The position numbers were made by a program, and so were the translations under genes. Source: Zantedeschia hybrid cultivar (lineage: Eukaryota; Streptophyta; Magnoliopsida; Alismatales; Araceae). Taken from it: a stretch of DNA of 64,000 bases. Where the stretch lies: positions 506,001-570,000 of the forward strand of contig JARZZO010000003.1 of NCBI GenBank assembly GCA_030544215.1, given 5' to 3'. Under the pieces are notes generated by a model. That model saw nothing but the letters and a program-made list of their open reading frames with translations. It searched no databases and had not been told where the DNA came from. Every line of letters starts with the position of its first letter. The first letter of the stretch is position 1. Of the stretch, positions 1-12,589 are shown piece by piece.

Positions 1-28
<28 letters not shown>
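1..28. repeat. (GA)n microsatellite at window edge
   Basis: Uninterrupted GA dinucleotides. It lies in an intron or the 3' part of the START-domain gene, which continues beyond the left edge. Confidence 0.95.
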
Positions 29-31
<3 letters not shown>

Positions 32-3000
32 GGAAGGGAAAAGAAAAACAAAGGAATATCATAAAAAAGTCAAAATAAAAGGTTGAAATATAACTCCATA
101 CAAGATAAGATCCCCATGGAGTATGGAATCCAGATTGCTTACATCATCACCAAATAAAGCAAAAGGTGTAGAGCAAATTAGACTCAAAAAGTAAAATAAA
201 GCAAATTGATTAAAAAAAAGGAAAATACCTTGCCAGAAAATGATCAAATAACTAAATGGAAAACAGAAAAACATTTAAAAAAACTAATTTCATAGGCTGC
301 ACTATCCAAACTACCCAGTGGCAGTAGAGTCAATGTTAGCAGTTCGCTAACACTATAATGAACTTGCATGATGCTTTAGAAAGCTTCAGATTAGGCATGC
401 AAGCTCAATTCAAAACACAAAAGCAAATGATAGTCATTCTTATATTAGTGGGCAAGTACTCATTTTCATTGGTTCATTTACTGTTTGCTGAAATAAAAGA
501 AAACATATCTAGAGTAGAACTACTTTTACCTTTTCTGATACGCCAGCCAGACCTAAAAAAACGAACTCGTACATATTTCTTCTGTCGAGGTGCCAGAGGA
601 TGCTCACAGTCCTACAGCCATTTGAAAAAATTAACAACGAGAACATGCTAAGTTCACAAGCCAAGAACTAGCAAAAGATACAATCAGAACTAAAAAAACT
701 CAATTATGAATTGAGTTTCCTTTGCATACTCCCTATAAAATTGTAATCAGAGAGACATGCTTTGTACTTTTAAGCATACAATGCGAGTAAAAAGTGTCAT
801 ACTAAAAAGAATGCACACGCGTGGTGGGGTCTGAGTAACCACAAAAAGAAAAATAGATATGTACTATGGGTTGAAAGACAGCATTTTTTAAAATCCTTAC
901 CTTAATAAAGCAATAAAAGGTCCTATTTTTTCCTTCCCACACACGCCAAGCCAACACATATTCCCTCGGAGTCAGAAGAGGGAACTTTTTTATTGTACGC
1001 CCAACTTCTGTCCCGCTAGCTACATCAACCTCCAGCTGCTGATGGTCAACCAAAGTTTTGTCCCATTCTTTCCTGTATTCATTGTCCATATAAAAGTCCC
1101 TTAATACCTCTGGGGAGCACTTCTCAAAGATGGTGACACTCAGGTACTTCAAGGGGCCATCCTGTGGAAAATAGCTTCCAGTGTTAAGATTCCATGCATT
1201 CAAAAAGCTTTCAACATATCTAGAAAGGCAGGTGTGGGGAAGTTCTCCACAACTTTCCAAATATAATTTTGGTAATTAGCAAGAGAGCTAAATCCATTTA
1301 GTAGATGATGGATATTTTGTTAGACAATGAAACAGTAGAATTCATCAATGAAAGATCTGTTAAGCAATGTGCAGCAGAAAAGTTATAAAGATTGTTTTTA
1401 GGTTTTCACCGTGGTGCACCAGATTGGCATGAATTGGCCGATCCGATCAGATTTGGGCGAGTCCAATTGAATCCCGTGCCCCGATCTGCTGTTCCTTGAC
1501 AGAGATCGGCCGGATCGGGGCAGGATCCGTCGAATCAGATCCGAGACCAAACTAACCATTGGCAACGGCTAGTTTGAAACTAGTCATTGGTTAACCATTG
1601 GGAACATTCCCAATGGCTAGTTTGGACCTTGGGGGGTCTATATAAACCCCCCAAGGCCATTCTCCAACCCATCCAAGTGCCTTTGTCTCTCTTGCTCCCC
1701 TCTCTCTGTTTTTTTTTCTTTCTAATTAATATTTATCTAAGTTTTCCCTCCCTCTCTCTCTCTAGGTTTTTTTATCTAATTAATATTTCTTTAAGTCTTG
1801 TCTCCCTCTCTCTTCCCCCTCTCTCTCTCTAGGTTTTTTTTTATCTAAGTAATATTTCTTTAAGTCTTGTCTCCCTCTCTCTCTCTCTCTCCAAGTTTTT
1901 CTATCTAATTAATATTTCTATATCTAAGTTTTATCTCCTTGTCTCTCTAAGTTTTCTCTCTTTATTTTCTAAAGTCTAAACTCTCCTCTATTGAGTTGAC
2001 AAGGGAAGTGGCACTCTACAACGATCAGATGGACTCTTCAAGACACTTTTTTTAGGCAAGTTGTCTTTCTATAACACATTCTCTCTAACAGCCTTGTATG
2101 TCTAAATTTTTTTCTTTCTTTCCATTAGATACATTAGTATTAGTCATTCTCAATAGTAAATAAAAATAATAAATTTATCAAGTTGTGCTTTGGAAGAAAC
2201 TTAAGAAATATGCACCACTCTTTTTTTGTTAGTGATTATCCGGTTCTAGATACAAGCGACTGGAACTTATTGAAATTTATTAAAAAAAATTGTCAATGAT
2301 TGGAATCCATACCCTTCTTGATGCTAGCACCACATAATCATAACATAACATTGTACTGAAATTTTTGTCAATGTATAATCTTGAACTATGAAAATGTGAT
2401 ACTGACACCAAAAGAAATAAATATTTTAGTCATTGATAAAAAAAAAAAAAATTACCATATTGTCGCTTGCATCCAGAATCAGTCAATTCTTAGTAAAAAA
2501 AAAAGTGTATTTCTTAATTTTCTTCAGAAGCCCAACATAATAAACTTATTGATTTTATTTACTATTGAAAACTATTAATACTAATATATATATATGAGAA
2601 GAAGAAAAAAAGAGTATCGGATTGGCCGAAATAAGTTGGAATAGACCGAATTGCCCCCCGCAGGCCGATCCGACTCGGGATCGGCCGATTTCATGAGAGA
2701 GAGAGAGAGAGAGAGAGAATGTGTGTTATAGAGAGATCAATTACTAAAGAAACAAGATAGAGTTGACTGAGACAACAAGGTAAAGTGAAGAAATCATTTG
2801 TAAATTTTTTTAAAGATTTTTATCTTTTTTATTTTTTGAACAATTAACAATTATATAAGTGAGAAGGGGGATCTGACTGGATAGGTCTGTGATCAAATTG
2901 GATCGGCCGATCCGATCGGTCTGGATAAGGTTGATATGTGCCTGATCCCCGACCCTTCCTTCCTTGATTTTAACAGGTTGTATGGAAATTTAATAACAAT

Positions 3001-4493
3001 GAGAAAATAGGGAAAAAAGGCCAAATTGAAAACATAAATACAGTTGTTGCTTGAGCAATCTAAACTGGATAAAGTTCTGGTGAATGAAAATGTCAACTCA
3101 GGCAAACACAAAATAGAACATGTATTCCATATATGCCGGGGCTAACAAAACGTTACTTGTCCAGAGAAGCCTGGTCAAACATGCACAACCTTTAGAGATC
3201 CACAAGAATTATCAGATTCTCTCAATGAACTCTTCTTAGTTAAAGAATTAGAGGTCTGGAGTAACAGAAATGCTAAATGTACAAACAACATCCCATAACA
3301 AAAGATGAGAAAGGAACATACAATAATAAAAGCAACTTGACAATGATAGTATGTCCTTTTTAGGTGACTTGACTAATCAGCTAGAGAAATACAGACTGCA
3401 TATTACAGAAACTGTAGAGCAATGTAGATAAAATTACACGAGTAAAATAAGGACGAACCTTTGGTTTGCAGCATTTTGCACTGTAAGATATCTGGTCATT
3501 CTTTTTGTCTATCACATCTTCCCATCTATTTACATCATGGAAATTCCCTTCCAGGTTGTTTATCAGGTTTTTTAAATCCTCTTCTGATACAATTGCGGAG
3601 ATCCTACATATGGCAAACCATGAGACTCATAAATCAGCACACGCATAAGATTGAAAGCTTACACTGTTTTGCGCCACCTTATCTAAGGAAAGGTATATAT
3701 ATAGATCAACCAACAAGAAGATACAATGTCCATGAAGCATAATATAGAAGCTACATCGTTACAAGAGAATGGAAAAGCACAATTTCAGATGTGCTGCTAT
3801 GTGCCTTGGACGTATCTTAACAAGATAATTGTGCTGGTTTGCATAAAGAAGCTCTTAATCGTAACAAGCATTGCTGTATCGTAAAAGTTGCCAATGGCGT
3901 CATCGTGCTGTCGTATAATGATAGAAATAATAGGAATTAGGAAGAGAAACGTGTTTCGTCTGATTTTACAGAGAGGAGGAGCCAAAGATTAGAAATCTGG
4001 AAGGTGTAGTGGACTCAAGCGGGCATTCACATCATCTGGCCTGGCGGCGGCTCCATGATGAACCTGGTGATCCGCCTTGATAGAATATCTATTTCTTCAA
4101 AGTGTGCACAGCCAGGCGTAGCAGTAGTCAGATGAAGAAAAGCTCTTTCACGACAAGTTAGGGTACCGGTATCTAATGGTCTTGGAAGAAAACAATAATA
4201 ATAAGATAAAATCGGATGGAAGCGAAATGGTGGAGCAAGTATACCAACTAGTTAGCGATTGGGAGGAGAAATGGGGAATCTACCAACCCGGCCGTGGGGG
4301 TGCCGTCGAGCGTGGGCGTGGGGCCGGCGTCCGTGGTGGAAAAGGCGTCAACGGGGCGCCGGAGCAGCCGGCGGCGGTCCGATATGGCTCTGAGAAGCTG
4401 CCAGAAGAGGAGGAAGAGGAGGACGAGGGCGGTCGCCCAGCCCCCGGGGGTGCTCCCCCGCCATGATTCGCCGACAGGCTCTTTGGCTGCCAT
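1..4493 (-). CDS. START-domain lipid-binding membrane protein, 3' end off window
   Basis: Seen: four coding exons on the minus strand with canonical splice sites and matching phases: 4493-4288, 3603-3459, 1161-901 and 611-530; remaining exons lie left of the window. Exon 1 begins MAAKEPVGES and holds one hydrophobic segment at about residues 19-37 followed by an Arg-rich stretch, as expected for a single-pass anchor. Exons 2-4 read as the N-terminal half of a START domain (YLSVTIFEKCSPE, FYMDNEYRKEWDKT, KFPLLTPREYVLAWRVWEG). Known: this is the plant PCTP-like family typified by At3g13062 and At1g55960, thought to bind lipid in a hydrophobic pocket. Inferred: the exon 1 donor at 4287 is weak (GTTGGT) but is the choice that keeps phase with exon 2; a better-looking GTAGAT donor 5 nt downstream breaks it. 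Specific lipid and cell site are unknown. Confidence 0.85.
1639..1646 (+). promoter_or_regulatory. TATA box in the loop of a perfect hairpin
   Basis: TATATAAA sits between the arms CCTTGGGGGGT (1627-1637) and ACCCCCCAAGG (1646-1656), an 11-bp perfect inverted repeat. Another perfect palindrome with 10-bp arms lies just upstream (1595-1616). It looks like a transposon promoter; it points away from the host gene's coding strand and no open frame follows it. Confidence 0.45.
1716..1930. repeat. Degenerate tandem repeat, about 75-80 bp unit
   Basis: Four imperfect copies, each containing TCTAATTAATATTTCTTTAAG-like sequence followed by a CT-rich stretch. Part of the transposon-like insert. Confidence 0.75.
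2697..2719. repeat. (GA)n microsatellite
   Basis: Pure GA run directly after a GATCGGCCGAT palindrome inside the transposon-like insert. Confidence 0.9.
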
Positions 4494-4870
4494 GTTCACC
4501 TTGGAACAGAATCTGGAGAATAGATAGATAGATAGATAGATAGGGGAAAGAAACCCAGAGAGAGAGAGATGGACTGGGGGAGAGAGAAACCGATCGATCG
4601 ATCGAGAGAGAGATGGGCAGCCAAAGAGTAAGAGTCGTGTATCTATGTATAGAACGAAGGCGGCGACCATGTCCTCCCTTCTCTTTCGCTTGCGGTGGTG
4701 GCGCTAGCAGTGGACGAGGCAACAACGCCCTTTGCGTGCACACTCTCTCTCTCTCCGCCCCTCTTCTTTCTATCCCAAAGTAAATAAATAAATAAAACAC
4801 GCACACTCACTCACTCTCTCTCTCCAAAACCAAAAATCAAAAATCAAAATCCAAAAAAACTCCCCGCCGC
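4494..4870 (-). promoter_or_regulatory. 5'UTR and promoter region of START gene
   Basis: Region immediately upstream of the START gene ATG. It holds a GATA tetranucleotide run (about 4524-4543), a short CGAT run (4590-4602) and CT/GA-rich tracts to about 4825, common in plant 5' leaders. No TATA box was confidently placed. Overlapping open frames here are low-complexity and not supported as genes. Confidence 0.4.
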
Positions 4871-7800
4871 GAACGAAAATCCCACCCCTCCCTCCCGCTT
4901 TATTTTGCTTTTGCCCCAAGGAACCCATCCCAAAAAATGATACAAGGGAAAATTACCAGGATGCCCTGCCCTAATAAATCTTTACAAATAACTTGGACTC
5001 CATTGGGCTCATCGGTGAAGAAGAGAGGAAGAAGAATAGGAGAGAGGAGAGGAAGAGAGGGTGGTCAAGTTAGTTAATTTGCACCCTTAACCCAAATCAA
5101 GGTGCTTACATCTTAACACGTTAACATCTTAATTGGTGTCTTAACACATTAACATGTTACTAAAGTAATATTAATTTCTTTTAAGGTTTCTGTCTCAACG
5201 ATGAGACACTGATCATCAAATCAAAGACAACCTATCTCATTCCAAGTTTCAATTTGAGCTTTGTTCCAAAACCCTTTGTGTTGTACCATCCAGTTCCACT
5301 TAATAAATGTGCAAGGAAATATGTCTTCTCATAAAAATAGAGAAGAATGAATATTCATAGGGAGCAAAAAATGATATTAGACTTCTGCCAAAGCTCAAGT
5401 TAAAACTTGTACTAATAGATGCACCTGTATATTTTTAAAACTAGTTACGTTTCCTCCACATCTGGGAGACCGATGTCAATCTTGGAAGATCTGTAATGGG
5501 ATCTCTTGTGCCCCTGTGAATCCCAAGGCACATGAGGAGAGGAGATGATAGAGTAGGATTCTATTATTTCAGGATCAAATGATCCACTCACCCTCCTCTC
5601 ATCTGTTTTGAAGCAAAGACATACAGGAAAAGAGCTGCAGAGGATCCCTTGTTAAAGGATCCACCAGGATGGTGATCGATTGGGAAAGTCATTGTATCAT
5701 ACAATAACTTCGTTTGTGGATGCATATCCCACCATATTCAAACACTACATTTCTAGGAATAAATTATTTTCGCTGCCAAGTGAATCTATGCTGATTGACA
5801 AGCTATGACTCGGTAGACGTTCGTACCATGGTTCATTTTAGGGTTACAACTCGGGCCAGGTTAAGTCAAGTTAAGATAAACTCATAATCTTATTTTAACA
5901 CAATGTAACTTTCAACCCAACATCGGTCTTCAATTTTAACCCAGCCCAACTCAACCCATATAACTTTCATCAGATTGGGTCGGGTTATATTCTTAATAGT
6001 CTATATTTTTATTTTTTTCTTTCTCACTGCTAAATTCTGTATATACCTTAACAAAGTAACTTAAAAAAGAATGTACGAACATAATTATATAGCAATTATT
6101 TGAGAACATCATTGTTTATTGCGTCATCTAAATTTTTATTTAAAGATATAAATTAAATCAAATATCATGCCATTTACATATATATATATATATATTAATG
6201 TCGGATTCGGATTAAGTTTAATTTATAAATCCTCTACCTAATCCAACCCATCCAAGGTTGGATTGAAAGACTCCTCAATCCTAATTCAACAACTCTATCT
6301 TATTGGGATCTAATATCGTAGGAAAATGTATCGGCTGGAGGATAACATATTATTGTTCTGGTGAGACTTGAACCTAAGACTTTTGCTATGAAAGGAGAGA
6401 ACCTAAACTTTTATTTTTCTTTGCACAGTGGGCCAATGACCAAGTATGTACACATATTTACAGGGGACCATGGTTCAATTCTAAGTATGACCTGAATTTT
6501 TTTCCTAAATAAGAGAGCATTCGGCATGGATTCAAATAGCCCACCTAATTAGAGGGGAGTTCCGAGTCAAACTGCTTTTTAGAAAAATAATTCAACGGAC
6601 AAAAGGATATAAATCATATGGCAAATATGTACCAAACGAGTTAGAAGAATTTTTAGACTCTTTACTAAATTTAAACCCAAGACTTATAAAAGGAAGATTA
6701 TGTGCTGAAGCCAACTGACCGACTAAATTGGTTCAGAGACCTAGATTGCCGAGCTACGTGCTCTTTGGTGCAATGCATAAGACGGAACAATCAGTCATGT
6801 TTAGTAGATTAGATGAGATGAGATGAGGAAATCCCTTGTGGTGTCCGCTTGTTCCATTTTGTCTAAGTCTTCGCACTGATGACGGGACACATCCGTCAAT
6901 TCGTTCAGCTTTTTTTGGTGTAATTTTGTTTTTCCATATTCATGGTCACCAGTTTTTCTTCCATCTCTTTCCTGTTCCACTTCTTTCTGGGCTCTTCCAA
7001 GAGACGCCGTCGGTCCCCTCGCGTGACACGGAAAGATCTCGTCATATCATCGGCATATGATGGGTGTCTTGCGCAGATAACCTCGGTAAAATTGAAATTG
7101 AAGATTTGTCACTGTTCAAGATGCAAGTGCGTGTATGCAACTACACCCTTCCTTTGCTAACCCAACTTTAGCATGATTTTGGCAGGATTATATTAATGTT
7201 TAGTCAGATTGGATTGGACTATGTTAATAGAGTTCTAGTCGAAATTTGGATTTGGACCAAGGTTTAATCTTAATCCAACCTATCACCCATGTTGTGTGAG
7301 CTATGTCAATTTTTTTTTTAATCTCAACCGACATTTCTAAGTTTATTAAATAAGAGATTTCTTTCTCGCACATTGTAACTCTTCTACACCTATAAGTGAT
7401 GTCTCTAGATTCAGGGCCCTCCCCAAAGAACTAATTATTTAAGAATCTTTAAGCTTGAATATCTTCCTCTTAAAAGAGAGGTCAAATCAATGCATACCAA
7501 ACCCGCGGGCCCATGATAGCCATTGTCCAGATAAGCTGGGGTCCACCGCCACGAGGGATTTGAATCTGCGCTAGGATGAATCAAACTATAAATTATTTTG
7601 GATTTGCGCATGGCCTGAACTGACCTTTGCCCCCGTCGAATTCGCGTAAGTTGCACTTGAACCTCTTACATATTATATGCACCACACAAACCTTTGTTTT
7701 AACTCTCACAAAAGTGAAGATATGAATGCCTCTTACAAGTAGAAGATCCTTCTTAATTGCAAGGCCAATATTCGGTAAATTGTGCTCATTAGCTCAATGT

Positions 7801-9659
7801 AACGATTCCGCCATCGTTAGGACAATGTAAAGGTTTTGTAGGCGTGCAATTAAAATACGTTATGCCATTAAAAGATGACCATTAGGAGTAGGAAATGTTA
7901 CTCTCGACATAGTTTACTAAGGACTGGGAAGTGACAACATTTAAACGAAAGAGCGTCGACAAATAGTGGCATGCTTTGTAAATTATAAATTGACACCATT
8001 CCACTCAATCAAGATGGGTGGGATGGAGGATGGGTGGCAGGACTGGTGCCTTTTAACCTTATTTTTGTGTTTTGATTTTGAGTGATACTTGTTGTCGGGC
8101 AACTGCAGTTATCTGCAAGTGTACGTAAATCTTTTTATGGTATTCGGTCGAAAATTGAATGCCTCGGGCGCTAAATTTGAGTGGTGTTCTAATTTTTGTT
8201 ATAGCATGCAGGACTTTCTCACATTTGATTTTAATAATATTAAATGTTGCCGCAGATATGTGGAGACAAGGGAGTTCTGGGTTTTCTGGATAAGCTTTAA
8301 GCTTCGTAAAATCATGGATGGAGATGTGGATGGCTGAAGGAATGGGATTTTTCTCCTCCATGTTCGCTATCAACCCTTCGGCCTTGTCACCAAGAAAAAC
8401 CTCGACCACTCGACCATTTGGTCTGCTCACGTGGACATTGGATCGCTAAAATACGTCTGCACGCAAATACAGAAAAAGAAAAAAGAAAAGACGCATGTCC
8501 TAGCATACATCTTTATCCCGTTCTTCGACCATTCTGTTGATGTGCACCAAGTTACCAACCCTGTGTGAGGGCGTCGTTGTTCGGGGATGCCAGTGGTAAC
8601 GATTGAATGGCCATTCCTTGGTTTAAAGAACAGTTTCTGGTGATAGTATTTTGCAACGGATAAGTGGACAATAGATTTTCAAGCGTATTTCTTAACAGAT
8701 GGGGAAGAACGATAATGCCATTTCCGTTGTTCCGCTGTTAAGGAATACATTTTTATATTCATACATTATTAATATGAGTATGTTCACTTAAACCCAAGGG
8801 CTTGTATCAAGCCAGAAGTAGTTTTAGTGTGATTGAGATATATTATTGTTTCTATTTCATGTTTTCACATGATAAGACAATGTAAATTTGTATTTTTGTC
8901 TCGAGAACTTAATTTTTACCTCAGTGAAATATTATTATAGGTCAATTTAGACTTCATGCTTGTGTTCTACAGATTCTCACCTTGATCAATTAATTATTCA
9001 GTACATTAATCACATCTAGCCTAGTATCCAATACGTTGGCATTCCCTGTCTTTCAAGGTGTACGAGACCCCAAATCCAAAGAAGACATGAGGCGGGTCCT
9101 GAGAAAATGGAGAAAAAGAAACAAACATAGGGCTTCCCTAAGTGAACCAGTTTGTGCATGCATTGATGATCATTTTCATTAGGGAATCCCTTATGATACC
9201 ATCCTTCTTTCTAATTTGTATTTACGCCCTCATAATTCGAACTCCATGTATGTATCCTATCAAATCTCGCCCCCTCGAGCTTTAGAGGTTCAATATCTAA
9301 TGTGATGACAAGAAAATGAGGATGGAAAGAGGACGAAAATGCCACGTTGCATCCAGAGCTGGGAACTTTACAGGGGCGGGCTTACACCACAGCAGCAGCT
9401 AATATTAGCTGCTTTTCCACTAGAGAAAAAAGGGAGAAGTGATATAAAATAAATTGAGAGAGAGGGGAAAAAAAAAAGAGAGGAGTAAAGCGTATTCGTG
9501 AAAATGCGAAACAAAGATCTAGCAATGGTTGCTACATACATTGTCAGCCCGGGGACAGAATTTCATCAATAGGCCAACTAGACCATTTAACCGGGGTGTC
9601 ACGTTGGAAAACGAAACAAGTGGTAGAGGTAGAGGCAGAGGGTGGTAGCTTACCTTTCC
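4871..9659. other. Intergenic spacer, no recognisable gene
   Basis: AT-rich spacer between the START gene 5' end and the YTH gene stop codon. It contains a short (TA)n run near 6178-6196 and short unsupported open frames, including overlapping plus and minus frames near 8059-8430 with no recognisable domain. The 3'UTR of the YTH gene should occupy part of 9400-9659. Confidence 0.6.
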
Positions 9660-12558
9660 CTAGCTGCTCTGGATGCCTGTTGCCGCCAACTCCCCCAAAT
9701 CTCCAGCTTTAGCAGCACTAGTAGTCAAGCTGCCCTTTCCTGCGACTTCAGGGTCTCCTCTAATGTTCTTATCATCCAGCCGTACAGCTTGTGCAAACGT
9801 CTTCGGCATCTGATTCGCCAAGTCTTCAGGTAAGTGCGCTGGATTATGTAGCTCGTTGCGCAAAACTGCTGAAGTGGGAACAACTGAGTTGGGCTGCCGC
9901 TGTTGTTGTTGTTGCTGTTGCTGCTGCCAGACCTTCCTCTCTTGCATGGCTCTCTGCCTCTCTTCATAAAAGTCGAAGTCATCAAGGATCGACATGTCCG
10001 CTTCGTGATTTTTGAAGATGTTCAGCATCTTGAATCCCTCTTCCAATTTGACCTGCAAAATTAAGCTCGAGTGAGGTCAGGTGCACACCTTGTAAACTTA
10101 GCACGCAAATTAGCTTTTAGAACAGTTCCAGAGTCCCAGACAGACCAAACAAAGTGCCGATGGTAAATAAATCAGGATATATATAACCATCAAAGCTGCA
10201 GATGAGAAACGACCTTGCATGTGGGACCAAAAGGATCGTCAGCTAGGTAAAGGCATAAGAATGAAAATGGCAACAATGTAATTAATATACTTCAGCATGA
10301 TAAATTTTATGCACGACAGAGACCACACTTGTGAACTCCTGTGGAGCGCTCACAGAAGTACCTCCAGAGAGAAGTGCATTCAAATAGAAGTAGCTCTCTT
10401 CTTAGAAGTGAAAGGAGTTTGGGAACACAAAATGGACACAGTGATCAAAAGTAATTCTCAATGAATTTTGACCAAAATACCCTACTTCTATGTTTTAAGA
10501 GAAATTCCCATTTAAAATAATAATGCATAATATTGCACGCGGTTTTCTGTTAAAAGGTAACACATAATCTTAACAGAGATTTATGTTTAAACAATAAAGA
10601 AAACATTAGTAACGTTTTCTGTACAACCATTAGTTTAACATATAATATTAACTGAGATTTGTGTAATTGTGTCTAACCCCTGGTGAGAAACAGGCAGTCT
10701 TGTTCCAGCCTTCCAGGCCGTCTGTGGTTGAACATGCCAGCTGACAGCAGGCTGCTGGCTGGCCTTTTCGACCAAGCTGGGAACCCGAATGGGAAGATAG
10801 AGGAGAACTAAGATGAATGGTATGATGACATGCATTCCTAGGTAATTAAATTAATGATGTGCAATTTAGTAGCATCATTGATTTGGTGGAAATATGGCCA
10901 AACTAGTACTTTGTGATTTGGTCTGGTCTACAGATAATCAATTCACAGCAAGAATTAAAGAGTACAATGCAATAAGCCTAACAAAATATCCTCTTAGAAG
11001 GAAGGACAATTAGCATGTAATTATTGGCTTATATAACTGAGCCGAGGAAAATCGTTCAATTGCTTAATTTTCAGATTTCTCCTGCTCTGTAATAATGTAT
11101 GTGTTGATTGACTTAGGCAGATGGGTGGAGTTTCTATATGCGTTATAATATGCAGATTGGCTCAAGTACTAATATACTAGTACAGTTCACACAACAATTA
11201 GAAAAGACAAAATAATATTTACTCAATGGTTCTGTTTTGGTTTTGGTTGGAAGTGTAAAATGTATGAGTTCACATGTAGGTAGGAATATTTGGGAAAAGG
11301 ACAGTATTAGAATCATGGGAGCCATGTCTGGGTGGAGGTCCAAGGCTGTTGACCAAACAGCTAGTTAGCGACGCACCAATTGAAGCTTTGGTCATGGCTA
11401 ATTCCAGCTCGGAAAGATGGAATCCTGATGGCCTCCACAGAGACGTGAATGGCCGTACAAGGGGAACATGTTATCGTAGGGAAAGAACAACATGGACAGG
11501 AAAGTGATCGAGCTTCACATCCCATGTAAGAAGTAAAAACCACCTCCAACACAGGCTTCTCCTTGATTCAATCCCCCCAACCAAAAAAAAAGAAAAAAAG
11601 AAATAAAACATAAGAAAAATACATGTTTTCTTTGATTGAAATATTCAGATAAGTAGAGCAAACCACAAATCCGGATTAGATTCAAACAGAACAAGGGAAA
11701 CCTACCTGAATGGGATTACAACACAACCAAATGCTAAGTCAATTTCTAACTTAAACATGATTCAAACTTCTCAATATAAGATAAATATGACTCAACTAAA
11801 AGTCACCCCCTAAATTATGACGTAAATAAATAAAAATAGAAAAAAAAACTCAAACAACTACCCAAACGACTCTATCACCCTCATCGACAAACAGGTTCAA
11901 TTGTACATCTTGGGTTGGACAACCACAGTGCTTCCAGTGTGTGTAGACACACTACCTGGGATCTTGATCATCATCAAAGGGTTGGGGGTATAGAAAGAAG
12001 GTTAGTGTACCTTGTTGTGACTGGATAAGAGAGGTGGAACCATGGAAGATGCTGGCGACTTGTCCATCTGTTGGAAAGGAGGGGAAGAAGATGTGTGAAG
12101 TCATGTTTAGTTGGAGGACAAGAGGAAGTGAGGAGTCCCGTCTGATTGGGGAGGAGAAGGTAGCTTGTGGGTTCATGGGCCGTTTGAAGGAAGGGTATTA
12201 ATGCCTTCGAAATTTTGTTTCTTTGAGATGGAGTAGTATAAGAAGTTCCCAAATGCTCCTTGTTCTTGGGGAAGTGATTCGCTAGGAAGGAAGCCTGCAT
12301 TTGGGAATTCGAGAGAAGTCCTTCTAAATGACTTCTCCTCCTCAAAGAATTACTTCCATAAAAAGTGGATGCGTTTGGTAAGTTCGTTATTTTTACTTCT
12401 CCTTGAGAAAACAGAAAACCCACTTCCTTCCGAAGGAGAAAATTTCTCCTTCCGTGCTGAGTGATCCTGTGCGGAGTGATTTCTTCATCTATAGAGGTGG
12501 GAGAAAAAAGAGGAAAAGAGATAAGTATCTTCTCCTCCTCCGTAAGGGAGGGAGAGGA

Positions 12559-12589
<31 letters not shown>

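Larger units (their letters stand above)
1430..2930. mobile_element. GATCGG-rich transposon-like insert in START gene intron
   Basis: The intron from 3458 to 1162 contains about 1.5 kb unlike its surroundings. GGCCGATCCGATC-like segments occur near both ends (1436-1450 and 2903-2918), with more GATCGGCC copies at 1506-1520 and 2675-2688. Inside are palindromes around a TATA box (1555-1660), a tandem repeat (1716-1930) and a GA run (2697-2719). No transposase reading frame or clear target duplication was found. Probably a non-autonomous DNA element or remnant; superfamily uncertain. Confidence 0.45.

Noticed and set aside
4248..4806. Several overlapping open frames at the START gene 5' end
   Set aside because: Only the frame beginning at 4493 continues in phase into the START domain; others are low-complexity or frame shadows.
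8059..8430. 123-codon minus-strand frame in the spacer
   Set aside because: No recognisable domain, an overlapping plus-strand frame of similar quality, and no promoter or splice support.
11974..12423. 149-codon minus-strand frame in YTH intron 8
   Set aside because: Lies in a transposon-like region and has no family resemblance; compositional.
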